A stretch of 64,000 bases of DNA from Sarcocystis neurona (GCA_000727475.1 KL647291.1:1613336-1677335), one strand, 5' to 3'. Positions 1-12,502 are shown, counted from the stretch's first letter. Translations and numbers: made by a program. The notes: generated by a model from the sequence alone, not told the origin.

Positions 1-410
1 TATGGAGACGGAGACACAGAGAGAGACACAGAGAGAGACACAGAGAGAGAGGGAGAGAGGGACGGAGACGGAGACAGAGAGAGACATATGGAGAGCGAGA
101 CACAGAGACGGAGACACAGAGAGAGAGACGGAGACGGAGAGGGAGACATATGGAGGCAGAGAGACACGGACAGAGATACAGAGAGGGGGACAGAGAGAGA
201 CACACAGAGGGGGGACAGAGAGAGAGAGACGGAGACGGAGACAGAGAGGGAGACGTATGGAGGCAGAGAGACACAGAGAGGGGGACGAGAGAGAGAGATG
301 GAGACGGAGACACAGAGAAAGACACAGTGAGAGAGACAGAGAGGGAGACATAGAGAGGAAAAGAGAGAAAGAGAGACAGAGAGAGAGAGAGGGTGAGAGA
401 GTGGAATACG
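1..410. repeat. GA-rich (purine) minisatellite
   Basis: The plus strand is almost pure purine apart from C in GACAC, with repeated GAGACGGAGACA and GACATATGGAGGCAGAGA units. The strand asymmetry is extreme over the whole 410 bp. It lies on the 3' side of the last visible DUS1 exon, so it is probably intronic DNA of that minus-strand gene, where the sense strand is CT-rich. The long frames it produces (Arg/Glu/Thr only) are repeat artefacts. Confidence 0.85.
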
Positions 411-1900
411 CAAGCCATATATATATGTATATATATGTATATAAATGTGTATACACCGACACAGAAAGAGAGATACAGAAACAATACATGAATCTGCTAC
501 AGACGTGTTTTCTTCCCGCACACTTCAACAATATACACATCAAGTTCAACGTACACAGGGCCTGCACAAATAAAACTATATAAATATATATACATATATA
601 CAAATATATATATACACACACATGTGTATATATATATGAATGTGTATATGTTTCAGGCGAGAAAGATAAACACGAAAAAAGAGAGAGTGAGAGCACAGGA
701 TAATGTCCGTTTGCGTGCATAGATGTATACACATATATATATATATATATGGCAGCATGCCGTGTACATTTACATATGTGTATATATATATATATATATC
801 TCTTTCTCTCTCTTTCTCTCTCTTTCTATATATATATTAATATATGTATATCTATATAGATATATTTGTGAGTACGCGTATGTTCCACGTTGCACAGATA
901 AACAGAGAGAATACACGGTGGTCTACATTTGTGTATACGTACATCGACCTTTGTATATATACATATATGTATGTATACATATATATATATGTATGACAGC
1001 ATCCCTCTTATATACGCATATATATACACATATGTATATATATAGACAAGCGAGTACCTGTATTTGTGTGCCGTAGATACATATACATATACAAGGATGT
1101 ACATCTTGTACATGTATGTGTGTGCCGTATGATGTATACATACGCATATTTGTATGTATATCAAGTGGATATGCGGGGCAGCGAATACATATCCACACAC
1201 ATACATATATGTACACATGCCTTTGCATATCTATTGACGAAAACGTACCTATGCAATTGGTAGCAAAGATTAAACTATCGAACACTGATATGGACAAAGT
1301 CAAATACTTCCTGTAGAGAAGAAATGTAGCTGTGTACTTTCCTTTCTCTCTCTTTTCCTCTCCTCTACTTATATACGTACACACCACACACGTGGTCTAC
1401 GAGAATCTCTGGGTAGGTGCCCATATTTGGTCAACTGGCGAGTTCTTCTTGGAAAAACAAGCGCAGACTCCCCTGGCCACCACCGTGGGGTGCCGACACC
1501 TACGCGTGGCCACAAAATAATTGTCCACGTTTACACATACATGCACAGTATGTATACATTATATGTACACACACGCATATACATATAGGTAGGAGGACGC
1601 ATATATAAGGAACATGAGCGTGGTTAGCTGTACCCATGTGCCGGGTAATGCTTTGGGCGTGTGCGTGTATAGATACACAAAGCGTGGCACACGTGTGTAC
1701 ACGTTGGCCGCTGCAGCAAGCCTCTTATACGAGAATGTACTTGCCAGAAATTTCTACCCTGCCTTGGTGCAAGTTCTTCACAAGAACATGCGCGTGGCAG
1801 AAACACTTGTGTTGCGGTGCAGCAGAGGAGAAGACAAGAAACAGAGGGCATCCCCCGCAAGGACCAGCGGCAAGGCAGCTGCACCACGGCGGTCGCTTAC
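411..1900. other. Repeat-rich DNA, probable DUS1 intron
   Basis: Stretches of (TA)n, (TG)n and CT-rich sequence. No conserved coding sequence was found on either strand. One 62-bp segment on the minus strand (1310 down to 1249) is bounded by a good acceptor and donor, but its only open frame does not fit the phase of the neighbouring DUS1 exon. The next DUS1 exon, which should carry the NLGCPQ region of the family, was not found here and probably lies to the left of the window. Confidence 0.5.
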
Positions 1901-1960
1901 CGCAGAACTGTGCGAAGAGCGGCGCGTCGGAGAAGTCGCTGTCTGCTGAGTAGCTGCTAC
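1901..1960 (-). CDS. DUS1: DUS1 exon 4
   Basis: A 60-bp exon after the pyrimidine-rich acceptor CTCCTCCGCCGCACAG, reading GSSYSADSDFSDAPLFAQFC-G and ending at donor TGCG/GTAAGCG. The PLFAQFCG motif is diagnostic of the family. A second in-frame acceptor would start it at 1942 and remove six residues. Confidence 0.75.
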
Positions 1961-4900
1961 CTGTGCGGCGGAGGAGAGTCACACGGAAGACAGACGAAGC
2001 GAAGAAAGAAGCAGACGTGAACGAATGTTCGCAGAAGTCGTAGCACTTCACGCAGAGAAGAGAGGAAATGCCCGCGAGTACGACCGGGGGAGCAGAACGG
2101 GGCGAAGAGGAAGACAGGAGCACGAGGGGAGGAGAGGAAAACGAAAGGCCGAGATATACACGGAGAGAGCATTAAGTCAACAGGACGCGTCGGCTGCTGC
2201 TTGCCGAGAAGAAGCGGGAAATGCGGGATGGAGCACGTTCAACGAAGAGAAATGCAGAACACAAACGCCTTACAACTCTGCTGCTCTTCCTGCTGCTTGG
2301 CGGATAACGACACATCTCGACGTTGCTACGGCTGCTGCTGTTGTAAGTCTACTTTATCGTCGGCTTCCTATATTCTGCTGCGCAGAGAAATACGTTAACC
2401 GCCCTGTTTGCCCTGCTCCCCCTTTCGTTGGGGGAGCTGCTGCTGCAGCAGTCAGTCACGCACCTACGACTTCGAACTGCCGCTGCTGCCGCTGCTCGCG
2501 AGACACGGCGGAATGCGCCCGCCGGGGCTCCTGAGGAACAGACCCCTGTGCTGCTGCTGCTGCTCACGCTTCACTCTCCTGCTCCTCCAGAGCACTGCGC
2601 TGTCCCTGCCTGCCTATGTGGGGTTGTCGCTTGTGTGCGGCTGGGCAGACAGATCTGTCATCCGTGTGCTGCCGACGCGTAACTTTGTCCTACTGCTGCT
2701 GCTCAGAAACGGCTGCTGCTGTTGTTCATACATCGCTGCTGCTGCTCGGAGACGGCTGCTGCTGTCGTTCATACATCGCTGCTGTTGCTCAGAGATTGCT
2801 GCTGCTCCTGCTGAGAGATTGCTGCTCCTGCCCGTGCTCAGAGACTGCTGCTGCTGCTACTCCTACGGAGGGGCGTGCTGCTGCTGTTGCGGTCGTTGGT
2901 GGACTGTCCGAATCTCGGCTTGCTGCTGCGGGTCTGTCGTTCTTTTTGGTGTTCGGACTCTTTCCTTGCTGCTGTCCTGTCCCTCTTTGTGTACTCCTTT
3001 TTCTCTTTCTACTGCTCAAGCTGCTCGGACTTTGTTGCCGACGCTGCCGCTGCTGCAGCTGTCACGCAGCAACACGTATTTGTTGCTGCTGCTGCTTCTT
3101 CTGCTGGAGACCGCCGTGGCCAGTCCGCGATGAAGAACACGCCGTCGTGAGGCCCCAGCGGGGATGCGCCTCTTCTGCTGCTGCTGCAGCAAACGACCAA
3201 ACTCTCGCTGCTCTGCTCCTGCGGTTCCTGAGGATCCCGCGGCTGCTGCTCCCGCTCCTGCTGATTCTGACAGCGCCTCTCCTGCTATTGCTGCTACTCT
3301 TGCCGCTCCTCCTGCGTCTCCAGCGCTTGCTCCTACCGCAGGTCCTGCTGCTCTTGCAGCTCCTACTGCTCTTGCTTCTGCTGCTGCTATTTCTGCTGCC
3401 GCTGTTTCTGCTGCTGCTGCTTCTCTTGCTCTGATAGACCCTCTCACCAGCAACAGTGGAAGGTGCACTCCGCGGCAGCACTTGCCAGTGAACCGCGCGG
3501 TACTTGGGGTCGTCTACGAATAACCTGCAGCAAAAAAAGCCACGGCGATGCAAGTCACAAACACTTAGTCATTCCCCTAAGCGCACGCGTAAATGTGTAT
3601 ATACAAATACATGAAGACACGCATATACCTGTATGGTATATATATAAAAGACGAACGAGCAAGTCCACAGACAAAAAAACGTGTATAAACACCCAACCGC
3701 AGGGCACATACATATACAAACAAATACACAGATGCGCGCACACACGTAGTCACTACAAACACATACTGATAACAGACAGACAGAGGGAGGGAGAGAGAGA
3801 GAAACGCATGCACATATATTCATATATATATATACACAGACCTACGAGGTAGTGTATACACATATTTGTATAGGACCGCAAACGGGAGGTATACAGAGAT
3901 GGATGAAGAAAGACAAAAAGTTGTACCTAGTCAGAAATACATGTGTGCTTACGTCTCAAACGTCCGTACAAACTGACTCTCTCTGCCTGTATAAAATCAC
4001 CCACATATATATATACAGAAGGCAGGCAGACATACACAGGCTTACCTTCTTTGCATTCGAATACATATATACCCACCCACCCACACACTTCGAATACACG
4101 TGCACACAAGTATTTAGAGATGCCTGCGTTAACAGACGTATACATGGGGAGTCCGTAGAAACATGTACGCATGCACGTAAGTAAATGTATATACGCACGC
4201 ATGCAGATACACACACATCCGTACACACAGAGACGCACATACACACGTACACTTTTCCACATACACACATATATGCACGTATGTATTATCTACCTGTCTA
4301 TCTATCTGTCTGTCTACACACATATATATACATGTCTCCATACAAAGATGGATAGGGCACATAGGTTCTGGAAGAGCAAGGAGACGAGACGTGAAGAAGA
4401 AGAGAAAGGATCCACGAGGACGAGACGCTGCCGTCAGGCGAGGAGGAGGAGGAGCACGTCAGAAGAACGGAGTTGGTCGCAGCGGAAGAGCGAGAAAGCG
4501 AGGTCGCACGGAGGAAGAAAAGCAGACGAGACACGAGGTTGCATATTGGTCCACCACCTACCAGGTGACGACGGAAGCGAAAGCGACACAAGAGAAGAAG
4601 AAACTGCAGGCGGGAGGCACCCCACACACCCGAACAGCAACTAGGACGAAGAGCAGGGGACGAGGAAGTGGAGGAGAAGACAGCGACCGAAGAACGACCC
4701 GAAGAGCGCCCAGACGCACGCGGCGATGCAGAGACAGAGAGACGCAGAGAGACGGCAAGAGGCCAACGAAGAAGGAGACGGGAAGCGAGAGAGAGACAGA
4801 CACACACAAAAAGAGAAAAAGAAGAGACGGCGGGAGACGGCGGGGGGAGACGGCGGGGAGACAGCGGGGGGAGACGAGCGGGGGGAGACGGCGGGGGGGA

Positions 4901-7834
4901 GACGGCGCGTGTGTGTAGGGCGCAGGCAGAGGATCCATCCAAGTGGGCAGACAAGTCGCGCAGAGAGAGGGATGGACGGAAAGGTGCGAGAGGCCCGTGC
5001 AACTGCAGGAGAGACGGGGGGAGACGGGCTCAGAGGAGGCGAAGATAAAGAGGAAGAAAGGAAAAGAAGGCCGCGAAAAGGGACACGTACACACACAGAG
5101 AGACAGCGGGAGGGTCTGTGTGTGGGAGGAGAATCGGAAGGGAAGGAAACGAAAAGGAAGGACCAAGGAAATGAGACGCTGGCAGCCCGGCGAGAGGGGG
5201 GGGACGGAAGGGAAAAGCAGAAAAATTACCTGCTGTGCAGCATCGGGGTGTACGCCAGATCCACGCCGTAACGGCGACATAGTAACCTGCAGAGGAAGTC
5301 GCCAAGACGCAGAAGTCAATCCGAAGAGAAATCGACTCCGGACTTCTCTCGCAGGAGTTTCGTCTTCCCAGCTTCTTCTCGCTTGAACCCTTTCCTGCCG
5401 CTACCCCCCACGTCTTCTTCTCTTCGTTCTCTCTCGCCTTATACACATATATATATATATATATATATATGTACCGACGTGTACACGCTTAACTACGTAG
5501 TTGATATACACATATAAATGTGTACATTCTGCTCACAGATGCATGCATATATATACAGGGGAAGAGGGTGATTTATGTAGATACACATATGTATGCGTGG
5601 AGACATGGGGCTCTCAACGTAGAGGAAATCCACTTTCTGTCCCTTTCTGCTGAACGACGTAGTTTGTTCTCTTGATTTCCCAACTTCCTCCCAGCCCCCT
5701 CTCCTCTCAACGCCCAAACGCTCAAGTCGGCCTTGCAGTACATATATATAGTAGACATTAACGTATATATTCTCGGTGTGTGCGTGTATGTATGTGTGGG
5801 TATATCCTTCTCTGTTCTCTTCCTTTCTGTGTATACAAGTCAATATATATATCAATCTCTGTACACACACGGAAGGTATGTTTACTCTCTCTACATAGCC
5901 ACCTGTCTCTCTCTATCTATCTCCCTACACGCACATGCATATATATATATATATATATATGCGAACTTCTGCATACACGTGCATGCGAAAATATGTGTGT
6001 GTATATATACAAGGAAGAAGAGAGAGAAGGAAGCGGAAATGCACGCGGGTCTACACGTGTATCACTCCCGAAGGTACGCACCTGTAGTGCCGCCGAAGGC
6101 GGGAAGATGGCCAGAGACGAAAATTTGTACGAGAAGAGTCGTAATAGAGAAGTAGCTTAGTTTCCTCTTCGTTCAAGTATGAAGTCCCGACCACGTGCTC
6201 TTACATACATATATATATATATATATATAGGCATGTGTATGTGAGTACAGATATGCGTGTGCATGCTCTATCTTCAATAGTTATGTCGTGTGCGTATGCA
6301 CATCAATAGTGGAGAAAAAGGGATATCTTCTACAAGGCGGGCGGGCGACGACGACACCGGCCGAAAACTTCTGCTGCGTTCCTCTTGTTGGGAGGCAGTG
6401 AAAGAAAGAAGACGAGGCCGTGCCCCTGGGGTCCTCTTACCTAAAAGGCAGCTCGCTGGCGTCGACCATCGGCCCAAGGACAAAGCGAGGCGAGCCCAGT
6501 CGTTCCCAGAAGCTCACTTCGCTCTTCTTGCTGCTGCTGTTGCAGCTTTCCATCCCCAAGAAGCTTCTGCTCTTGCTGCTGCTGTCCTCGCTTTCCTCGG
6601 TGCTCGTGCTGTTGTTGCTGCCGTCGCTGCTGCTGCTGCCGTCGCTGCTGCTGCTGCCGTCGCTGCTGCTGCTGCTGTCGCTGCTGCTGCTCCTCCGGCT
6701 AGTGTTGGTGCTGCGGCCGCTGCTTCTTTCCTCGTGGCTGTTGACGGTGCTGCTGCCGCTGGTACTGTTGCTCTTAATGCTGCTCAAGCGTCTCTGGGGA
6801 TTGCGAGTGACGCTGCCGCTCTTGTGCCCCGGTCGTACGTCTGCTGTTGCTTCGCTAGAACAAGCGCTTCTATGTGAGTCACGTAGTAACGTGCTGCTGC
6901 TCTCGCCCCGTCCTTCTCCGCCGTTGCTGCTGCTGCTCGCCTGATAGCTGTATGGGTCGCTGGTACTCCTGCTGCTGCTGCTGTCCCCGGCGGTGCCATC
7001 TGATGTGCGGCTGTCAAAGCTGTCGCTGCTGCTGCTGCTTGTGTCGCTTGCGTCATTGTTGCTGCTCCTGCAACAATGCTGCGTCACAGCAGCGCTGTTG
7101 CTGTGACGCCTGCTGCTCTTGCTGCTGTCGTCAGCGGCACGGCTGCTGCTACTGCTGCGGTTCCTCCCACTCCCGCTACTGTTGCCGCTATGGCTGGTCC
7201 TGCTGCCAGGGGCACTGGGATCGCAGCAGCAGCTGTCCACCTTGCCTCCCCTGCAGATGACGCTGCTGCTGCGGATGGCGCTGCAGCTGTTGCCTTGCGC
7301 GCTGCTGCCATTACTGCAGCTGACGCTGCTAGGACTGCTGCTGTTGTTGCTGTTGCTTCCGCTACGTCGTCTGCCACACTGCCTGCTGCCGCTGCTCCCC
7401 TTCCCCCTGCTACTGCGTCTCGTATCGCAGCTGCCCGTGCTGTTACGACTGCCTCGTCTGCTACCCGTGCTGCTCCTGCTGCCCGAGCTACTGCTGCTGG
7501 CCGTGCTGCTGCGGCTGTGCCTCCTCCTGTTGCTGCTGTTGCTGCTGCTGTGGTCACTGCGGCGGTGTGTAGTGGCCACCGCAGCTCCCGATGGTGCTGT
7601 TGTTGCTGCGGCCCATCTCTTCACTGCGACGTCTGTCTTGGCTGCCGCTCCTAATGCTGCTGCAGCTGCTGCAGCTGCTGCAGCTTCCTCCACTGCTCCT
7701 TCTGCTATCAGCCCTACCGCAAGCATCGTCACGGCTGCTGCTGTTGCTGCTGCTGCTTCTCCTCTTCCTCCCCCTGCTCCCGCTGCTCCTGCTGCCGTCC
7801 CTCCAACTGCTGCTGTTGCCATTACGACTCTCAT
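1901..7834 (-). CDS. DUS1: tRNA-dihydrouridine synthase, DUS1 type (partial, 4 exons)
   Basis: Flavoenzymes of this family use FMN and NADPH to reduce uridines in tRNA to dihydrouridine. Four minus-strand exons join in phase: 6441-7834, 5230-5286, 3448-3524 and 1901-1960. The joined protein contains, in order, the FMN-site segment PMVDASELPFR, then LLCRRYGVDLAYTPMLHSR, LFVDDPKYRAVHW, and APLFAQFCG. These match the start of the Dus catalytic barrel. Before the barrel is a run of about 440 residues rich in Ala, Ser and Gly from CAG repeats; the start at 7834 is the first Met after TA-repeat sequence and is uncertain. Introns are about 1.15, 1.7 and 1.5 kb and carry purine-rich, TG and CTG repeats. 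The rest of the barrel, including the catalytic Cys, is missing because the gene runs off the left edge. Family assignment is strong; the exact exon 4 acceptor and start codon are not. Confidence 0.85.
2280..3440. repeat. CTG/CAG trinucleotide-repeat block, intron of DUS1
   Basis: Dense CTG on the plus strand (CAG on the minus strand), interrupted and imperfect. It falls between DUS1 exons 3 and 4. Leu/Cys frames on plus and Ala/Gln/Ser frames on minus are open through parts of it, but no conserved domain was seen. An extra repeat-coding exon of DUS1 cannot be excluded. Confidence 0.7.
3448..3524 (-). CDS. DUS1: DUS1 exon 3
   Basis: A 77-bp exon after acceptor TTTGCTGCAG. In phase it reads R-LFVDDPKYRAVHWQ and then VLPRSAPSTVA, ending at GCTG/GTGAGAGG in phase 1. 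The segment equivalent to DPKYR..QF in DUS1 proteins is clear; the tail after HWQ is not conserved and may be lineage specific. Confidence 0.75.
4375..5220. repeat. Polypurine/polypyrimidine-biased intron segment
   Basis: About 850 bp in which the plus strand is strongly purine-rich (GAAGA, GGGGGAGACGGC units) and the minus strand, the sense strand of DUS1, is pyrimidine-rich. GGGGGAGACGGCG-type units are repeated near 4835-4910. It lies between DUS1 exons 2 and 3. The Ser/Pro/Leu frames on minus have no recognisable similarity and are treated as artefacts. Confidence 0.7.
5230..5286 (-). CDS. DUS1: DUS1 exon 2
   Basis: A 57-bp exon after acceptor CCTCTGCAG and before donor CAG/GTAATTTT. With the phase left by exon 1 it reads R-LLCRRYGVDLAYTPMLHS-R, the conserved segment that follows the PMVD..LPFR motif in DUS1 proteins. 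It starts and ends in phase 2, which fits both neighbours. Confidence 0.88.
6441..7834 (-). CDS. DUS1: DUS1 exon 1 (CAG-rich extension plus start of Dus domain)
   Basis: Open on the minus strand from a candidate ATG at 7834 (another in-frame Met is at 7822). It ends with SFWERLGSPRF, then VLGPMVDASELPF and the first two bases of an Arg codon, at a consensus donor (TTTTAG/GTAAGAGG). The bulk is Ala, Ser, Gly and Arg encoded by GCA/AGC/CAG-type repeats. Upstream of 7834 the frame continues only into a TA repeat. The plus strand carries long Leu frames here that are mirror artefacts. Confidence 0.75.
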
Positions 7835-7969
7835 ATCCTCGCGCTTCTTCTTCTTCTGCCTGCTTCTTCTGCTGTTCCTCCCCCGACCGCCTGCCGCTGC
7901 TGCTGTGCCTGCTACCGTCCACACTATATATATATATATATATGTTGTTGCTTTGTACAAATATTAAGG

Positions 7970-9655
7970 TGCTATTGCTTTGAATTCCTTCACAAATTAA
8001 TACCTGCACCCACACATATATTTATGGTTCTGGCCACATACATACGCTGGTATTAGTTGGTAGATCTCTATACACACCTCTCTCTACGCAGTTCTTCATA
8101 CGTGCAACTTCCGAGAGACAGCCAAAGTTCTTCATGTTCAACGTTCTCTCTGTGTCTCTCTCCCTGTGTCTGTTTGCGTCTTTGCGCCTCTCTGTCTGTG
8201 GGCATAACCATCCTTTTGTACGTAGCTGTCGAAAAGATGTAAGTTCTGCGTCCCCCAAGTGTCGTATTTGGGACTCCTCTTCGTGAGCAAGAAAGGAAAA
8301 GAAGGAAGAGGGAGAGCCGAGCAGAAAAATAGAGCAAACGTGGGTTCGTGTCCACTGCAAGGCAGCCTGGCCCCAAGTTCAGCGTCAACGTTTGAACGTC
8401 GTGCGCAAGAAAAGGCGAAGCAGACGCATATGCTCATACATTATATCAGCCCACACAGACGCGAAGAGGAGGGGGGAAGACAAGTCATGGGTTCCCCTGC
8501 TCGTCTTGATGATAGCCGTCAGACTTCACGTCTGGCAAGCAGACGTCTCTGGCACACATTCTGCATGAAAAAGGCGTTTTTACTCATCGGCCATGTTGTC
8601 CTTGAAAGCTTCTCTGTTCATCGTTGACGCTACTCGAAGAGAAAGTACACTACGGAAAAGTCGCTACGGTGCCAGCAGCACGCGTGCCTAGGTTCAAAAG
8701 CAGCAATAGTTGCAGGAGGTGGGAGAGGTGGGAAGTCGTTAGATAAGCAGCAACAATGTGCCCGCAACAGAGAGCAAACGGCAGATTTACAGGCGACCAA
8801 GCAAGAGTCCTCCGCCTTGCTACGGGTGACAGCAGCAGCAGAAAAAAAATCACTACCTACCGGCGTGCACAAGATATTCAGCCGTTGACGTGTCTGCTGT
8901 ATAAATATATATGCGTGTGCTTGTACGCAGAAGCAATGACGGCAGGAGGAATTTCACGAGGCGTCGTCGTCGTGCCTAGAAAAATAGAAAGTCGGAGAGG
9001 ACCGGTTTGCAAAGGAGTAACAGCGACGCTGCCCGTGGGAAGAAGCGGAACGTACTTCTCATCGTAGTAGTAGTAGTAGTAATAGTAGTAGTAATAGTAG
9101 TTAGTAGTGGTAGCGGCACCAGGAGTAGTAGTAGTAGTAAGACGGGTATTGATAATAGTCGTTGTCGTAAGTAGATTGGATTTAACAGACTTTTTATGTA
9201 TTACATTTATAGGAAACGTTTTCACTTGTACGGGACATGTCCTCTGGAGGTTGCTGCTCAAAAAGGCAAAATGACGCTACAGAGAAGCATCGACGACGCA
9301 GAAGTGAAATTGAAGAGAAAGACATGCAGAAGAATTATCACATGACATGCGTGCGGATGCACGCGTTCATTTTCTGTTTTGAAGAACAATTCTCACTTTC
9401 TCGTTATTCGAAACATCGCGACGCATCTCTTGTAAGGAACAAAGACCCGGACGTGGCGACAACAAGCATTTTCTCCGAAAGCAGTAGTGCCGCCGCAGAA
9501 GAAAAGAAAATGTCGGAAAATCAATTATTCCGCCATAAATTCTCTTTCCAACATGATCCATTGCTGACGTATTGCATGCGGGAAGTCTCTACATGCGCGT
9601 GGCGGGCTGTCGTCCTCATTCGCTTCGTAGCTACTTTGCCACGTCACACATAATC
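7970..9655. other. Region without a recognised gene
   Basis: Upstream side of DUS1. It holds moderate-length open frames on both strands (for example a plus-strand frame 9237-9653, 138 codons, in a frame starting with ATG) but none with a recognised domain or convincing splice borders. It may include the DUS1 promoter. A TAG/GTA trinucleotide array is at 9063-9140. Confidence 0.4.
9063..9140. repeat. TAG/GTA trinucleotide microsatellite
   Basis: Imperfect run of TAG units broken by TAA and a short GC-richer spacer (9107-9123), then GTAGTAGTAGTAG again. Confidence 0.85.
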
Positions 9656-9659
9656 AAAA

Positions 9660-10720
9660 GTAACGTACATAATATACATATATATATACATATATATATA
9701 CACTGCGTCCAAATATGCGCAATATGTATCCTGAACATCATAGGGCAAGTATACTATTTATGTAGCATACCATGTATATATGATAAATACTATATATATC
9801 GTGTATATTATGTATGCATGTACTGTTATATATAATATATATAGTGCGTATGTATATGATTACTATATACGCTATATGTAACATATCATATATAACAGAA
9901 ATATTGTATGTATCATGTATATTATGTAGGTATGTACTGGTCTAATGTAATATGTGTAATGTATATATGTAATTTATATATATGATATATGTAATGTATC
10001 ACATATGATACGTTTTATATATATTCCGTATCAAGTATATTGTTTATGTAGCACACGTGTATATATCATTAGTAGGTTACATGTATATTCTGTGCAAATA
10101 CAGTGTTATATATTGTGTTGTATATTATATATAACCTATATATGATTTATATTCTATAGAATATATGTATATATGATGTATTTCATATATTTTATATATA
10201 GCATGTGTATTCTGTATATCTCTATCCCGTGCATATCACATGTATTCTATATATCATGCTATATACAATGTGGGCTAGATATATGATATGTACTATATAT
10301 ATACATGTCGCGTAAACTATAGGTCATAGAATATATGTATGTGCTATGTACTATATATATGTATATATACATACACTCCGTGTAAACTATATGTTATACT
10401 ATATATATATATGCGTACCATATATATATATATTTATATATACATATATATATATGTACAAACTGTATGTCATATGATACACATACATATATGCAGATCG
10501 TATAAGCTATACGTTATACAATATACACATATATATATATATGTGTAGAATAGATATATCATATATATTATATATGTCATGTATTTTATGTATTTGACTA
10601 TATCAAGTATATCATATGTAACGTGTAATACACAAGATGTATTACATATATATATATAGACACACGTAATACGTAATATATATATCTGTCGTATAAGCTA
10701 TAGGCGATATAATACTTATA
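9660..10720. repeat. AT-rich degenerate satellite-like block
   Basis: About 1 kb of strongly AT-rich, mostly alternating sequence, far longer than the other TA arrays. A degenerate unit recurs: CGCGTAAACTATAGGTCATA near 10310, CGTGTAAACTATATGTTATA near 10380, TGTACAAACTGTATGTCATA near 10457, CGTATAAGCTATACGTTATA near 10499 and CGTATAAGCTATAGGCGATA near 10690. No coding sequence. Confidence 0.75.
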
Positions 10721-10729
10721 CTGGGGAAG

Positions 10730-11035
10730 GATCACAAAAAAAATTGGTGCTCGCAAGTTTGTGCCTTAATTTGGAGAAGTTGGGAGAAATAACCAGGTGC
10801 ACGTAAGTGTCCGCACACCTACGTATTCATTTGCAGGTGGCCGTGGACGAAGCACGTCCCTGGCCACCTGAGACAGTGAAGACACGTGGGGAAAAGGAGA
10901 GGAATGGGAAAACACAGAGGGATACACGTACACTCACGCCTCCGGCAGTCGACGCTGCAGGTCGGCGCTTACCTCTTTCTATACGTGCGTCGTGCTGGTG
11001 TACGGCTCGACCTATGTGCGTAGAAAACACTCTCT

Positions 11036-11072
<37 letters not shown>

Positions 11073-12467
11073 TGTGTCTATGACTGCAGGTGTGTTCATC
11101 TTTATGTATGTAGATGTGCTGTATGCACGGCAATGCATGCCAATACGTGCGCAAGCCGTGCAGGTGTAGATACGGATGCTAACATGCGTGTGTACGCAGT
11201 TGTCGGTAGACGTGGGTATAATGACGCGCGTTTATCCGTACGTATATATGTATATGCTTTGGTCTCATCTATCAATGTGGGCCTACATGCCTATGTAGCA
11301 GTGTGCGTATATGCACGGAGACCAGGAATCTCAGGGTACGCGTGAACGCGCCAACTTAATACATGCGTCATTATGCGATGGTGGATGACGACAAAATACG
11401 TATACACACGTATATGTTTGCCTGGATACATGTAACGCGACATATCTGTGTGTAAGTCCCTCTTTGTTCTGTGCCTTTGTATATATATATATATGTATAT
11501 GTACGTGGCTGTACGTATATTCGTCTTGGCTAACCGGCGGTGTTTGTGGACGCCTCGATCTAATATTTGTGTGGTGTGTGTTCACGAAACAGTGACAGGT
11601 AGTTGCGCGCACCGTCTCCATATTAATGTATACACATATATACACGTATGTACACATATATATACACGTATGTATACACATATACGTATCTACATGTCTA
11701 TACATGAGCACTGGGAATGATGGTCGTGTACTGCTGCGTAGGAGTGATGTGGACTTTAACGCATATACACCCATATGCGTAAACAGGTAATCACGTGCGC
11801 GTACACCTACGTACCTCCGCACGTCGTTTCTTGTGATGTTGCTTCGTATCACGCACGCAAAAGTGTATGCCGATATAGGCGCCCTTCTTATACATGAACG
11901 AGTGAGCGAACATATATGTATATACTTGCGTATGGATACGCCTATGTGGACGCACACATATATAGTAGACATCAGTCTATACGCATTGGTGCAGAAAATT
12001 ATATCCTCAGCTGCATGTGTGTGAAGAACAGGCTCAGTAAATTCTCGTCCCCGTGCGTGTGCGACCCTGCAAGTCTCCAGCTGTATCCTTGTATTAGACT
12101 TACCTTCCAATGTAGATTTTTCTGCCATACGACTTGGAACTCTGCTCTTAAGGAGCACCTATATACGCGTATGAAGCTGTACAACTATGTGTGTTTTCCT
12201 CGCTATTCCTGGGTTTCCGCGCATGTTGATGCAGCACTCTCTACCAGTGCTTAAGTATGAACCCGCCGGCACATATATATATATATGTATATGTGCCGGC
12301 GGGTTCATACTATATAGGTGCAGAAGGGTATGCGAAGCACAGGCATACAGTGGTGTATGAGTGGCTATCGGGGATTCGTGCTCTCGCGGCACTAGTTGTC
12401 TTTACGCGTTTGTGTTGTATGCTAGCGGCTGTTGACTACGGGCAAGTTCACGCCTACTTAAGGCGTA

Positions 12468-12502
<35 letters not shown>

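Noticed and set aside
2..583. Arg/Glu/Thr-rich frame at the left edge
   Set aside because: Follows directly from the GA minisatellite; no other support.
1249..1310. 62-bp minus-strand segment with acceptor and donor (KYLTLSISVFDSLIFATN)
   Set aside because: Good splice borders, but its only open frame does not match the phase of DUS1 exon 4 and it has no family similarity.
1380..1507. Minus-strand sequence reading HPTVVARGVCACF as a possible further DUS1 exon
   Set aside because: Weak resemblance to the GCPQ.IA.RG segment, wrong spacing and no good donor; phase not consistent with exon 4.
2408..3434. Leu- and Cys-rich frames on plus
   Set aside because: Translation of CTG/TGC repeats; the region lies between two DUS1 exons on the other strand.
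4298..5319. Overlapping Ser/Pro/Leu frames on minus
   Set aside because: Pyrimidine-rich intron of DUS1; only the 57-bp piece at 5230-5286 has family support.
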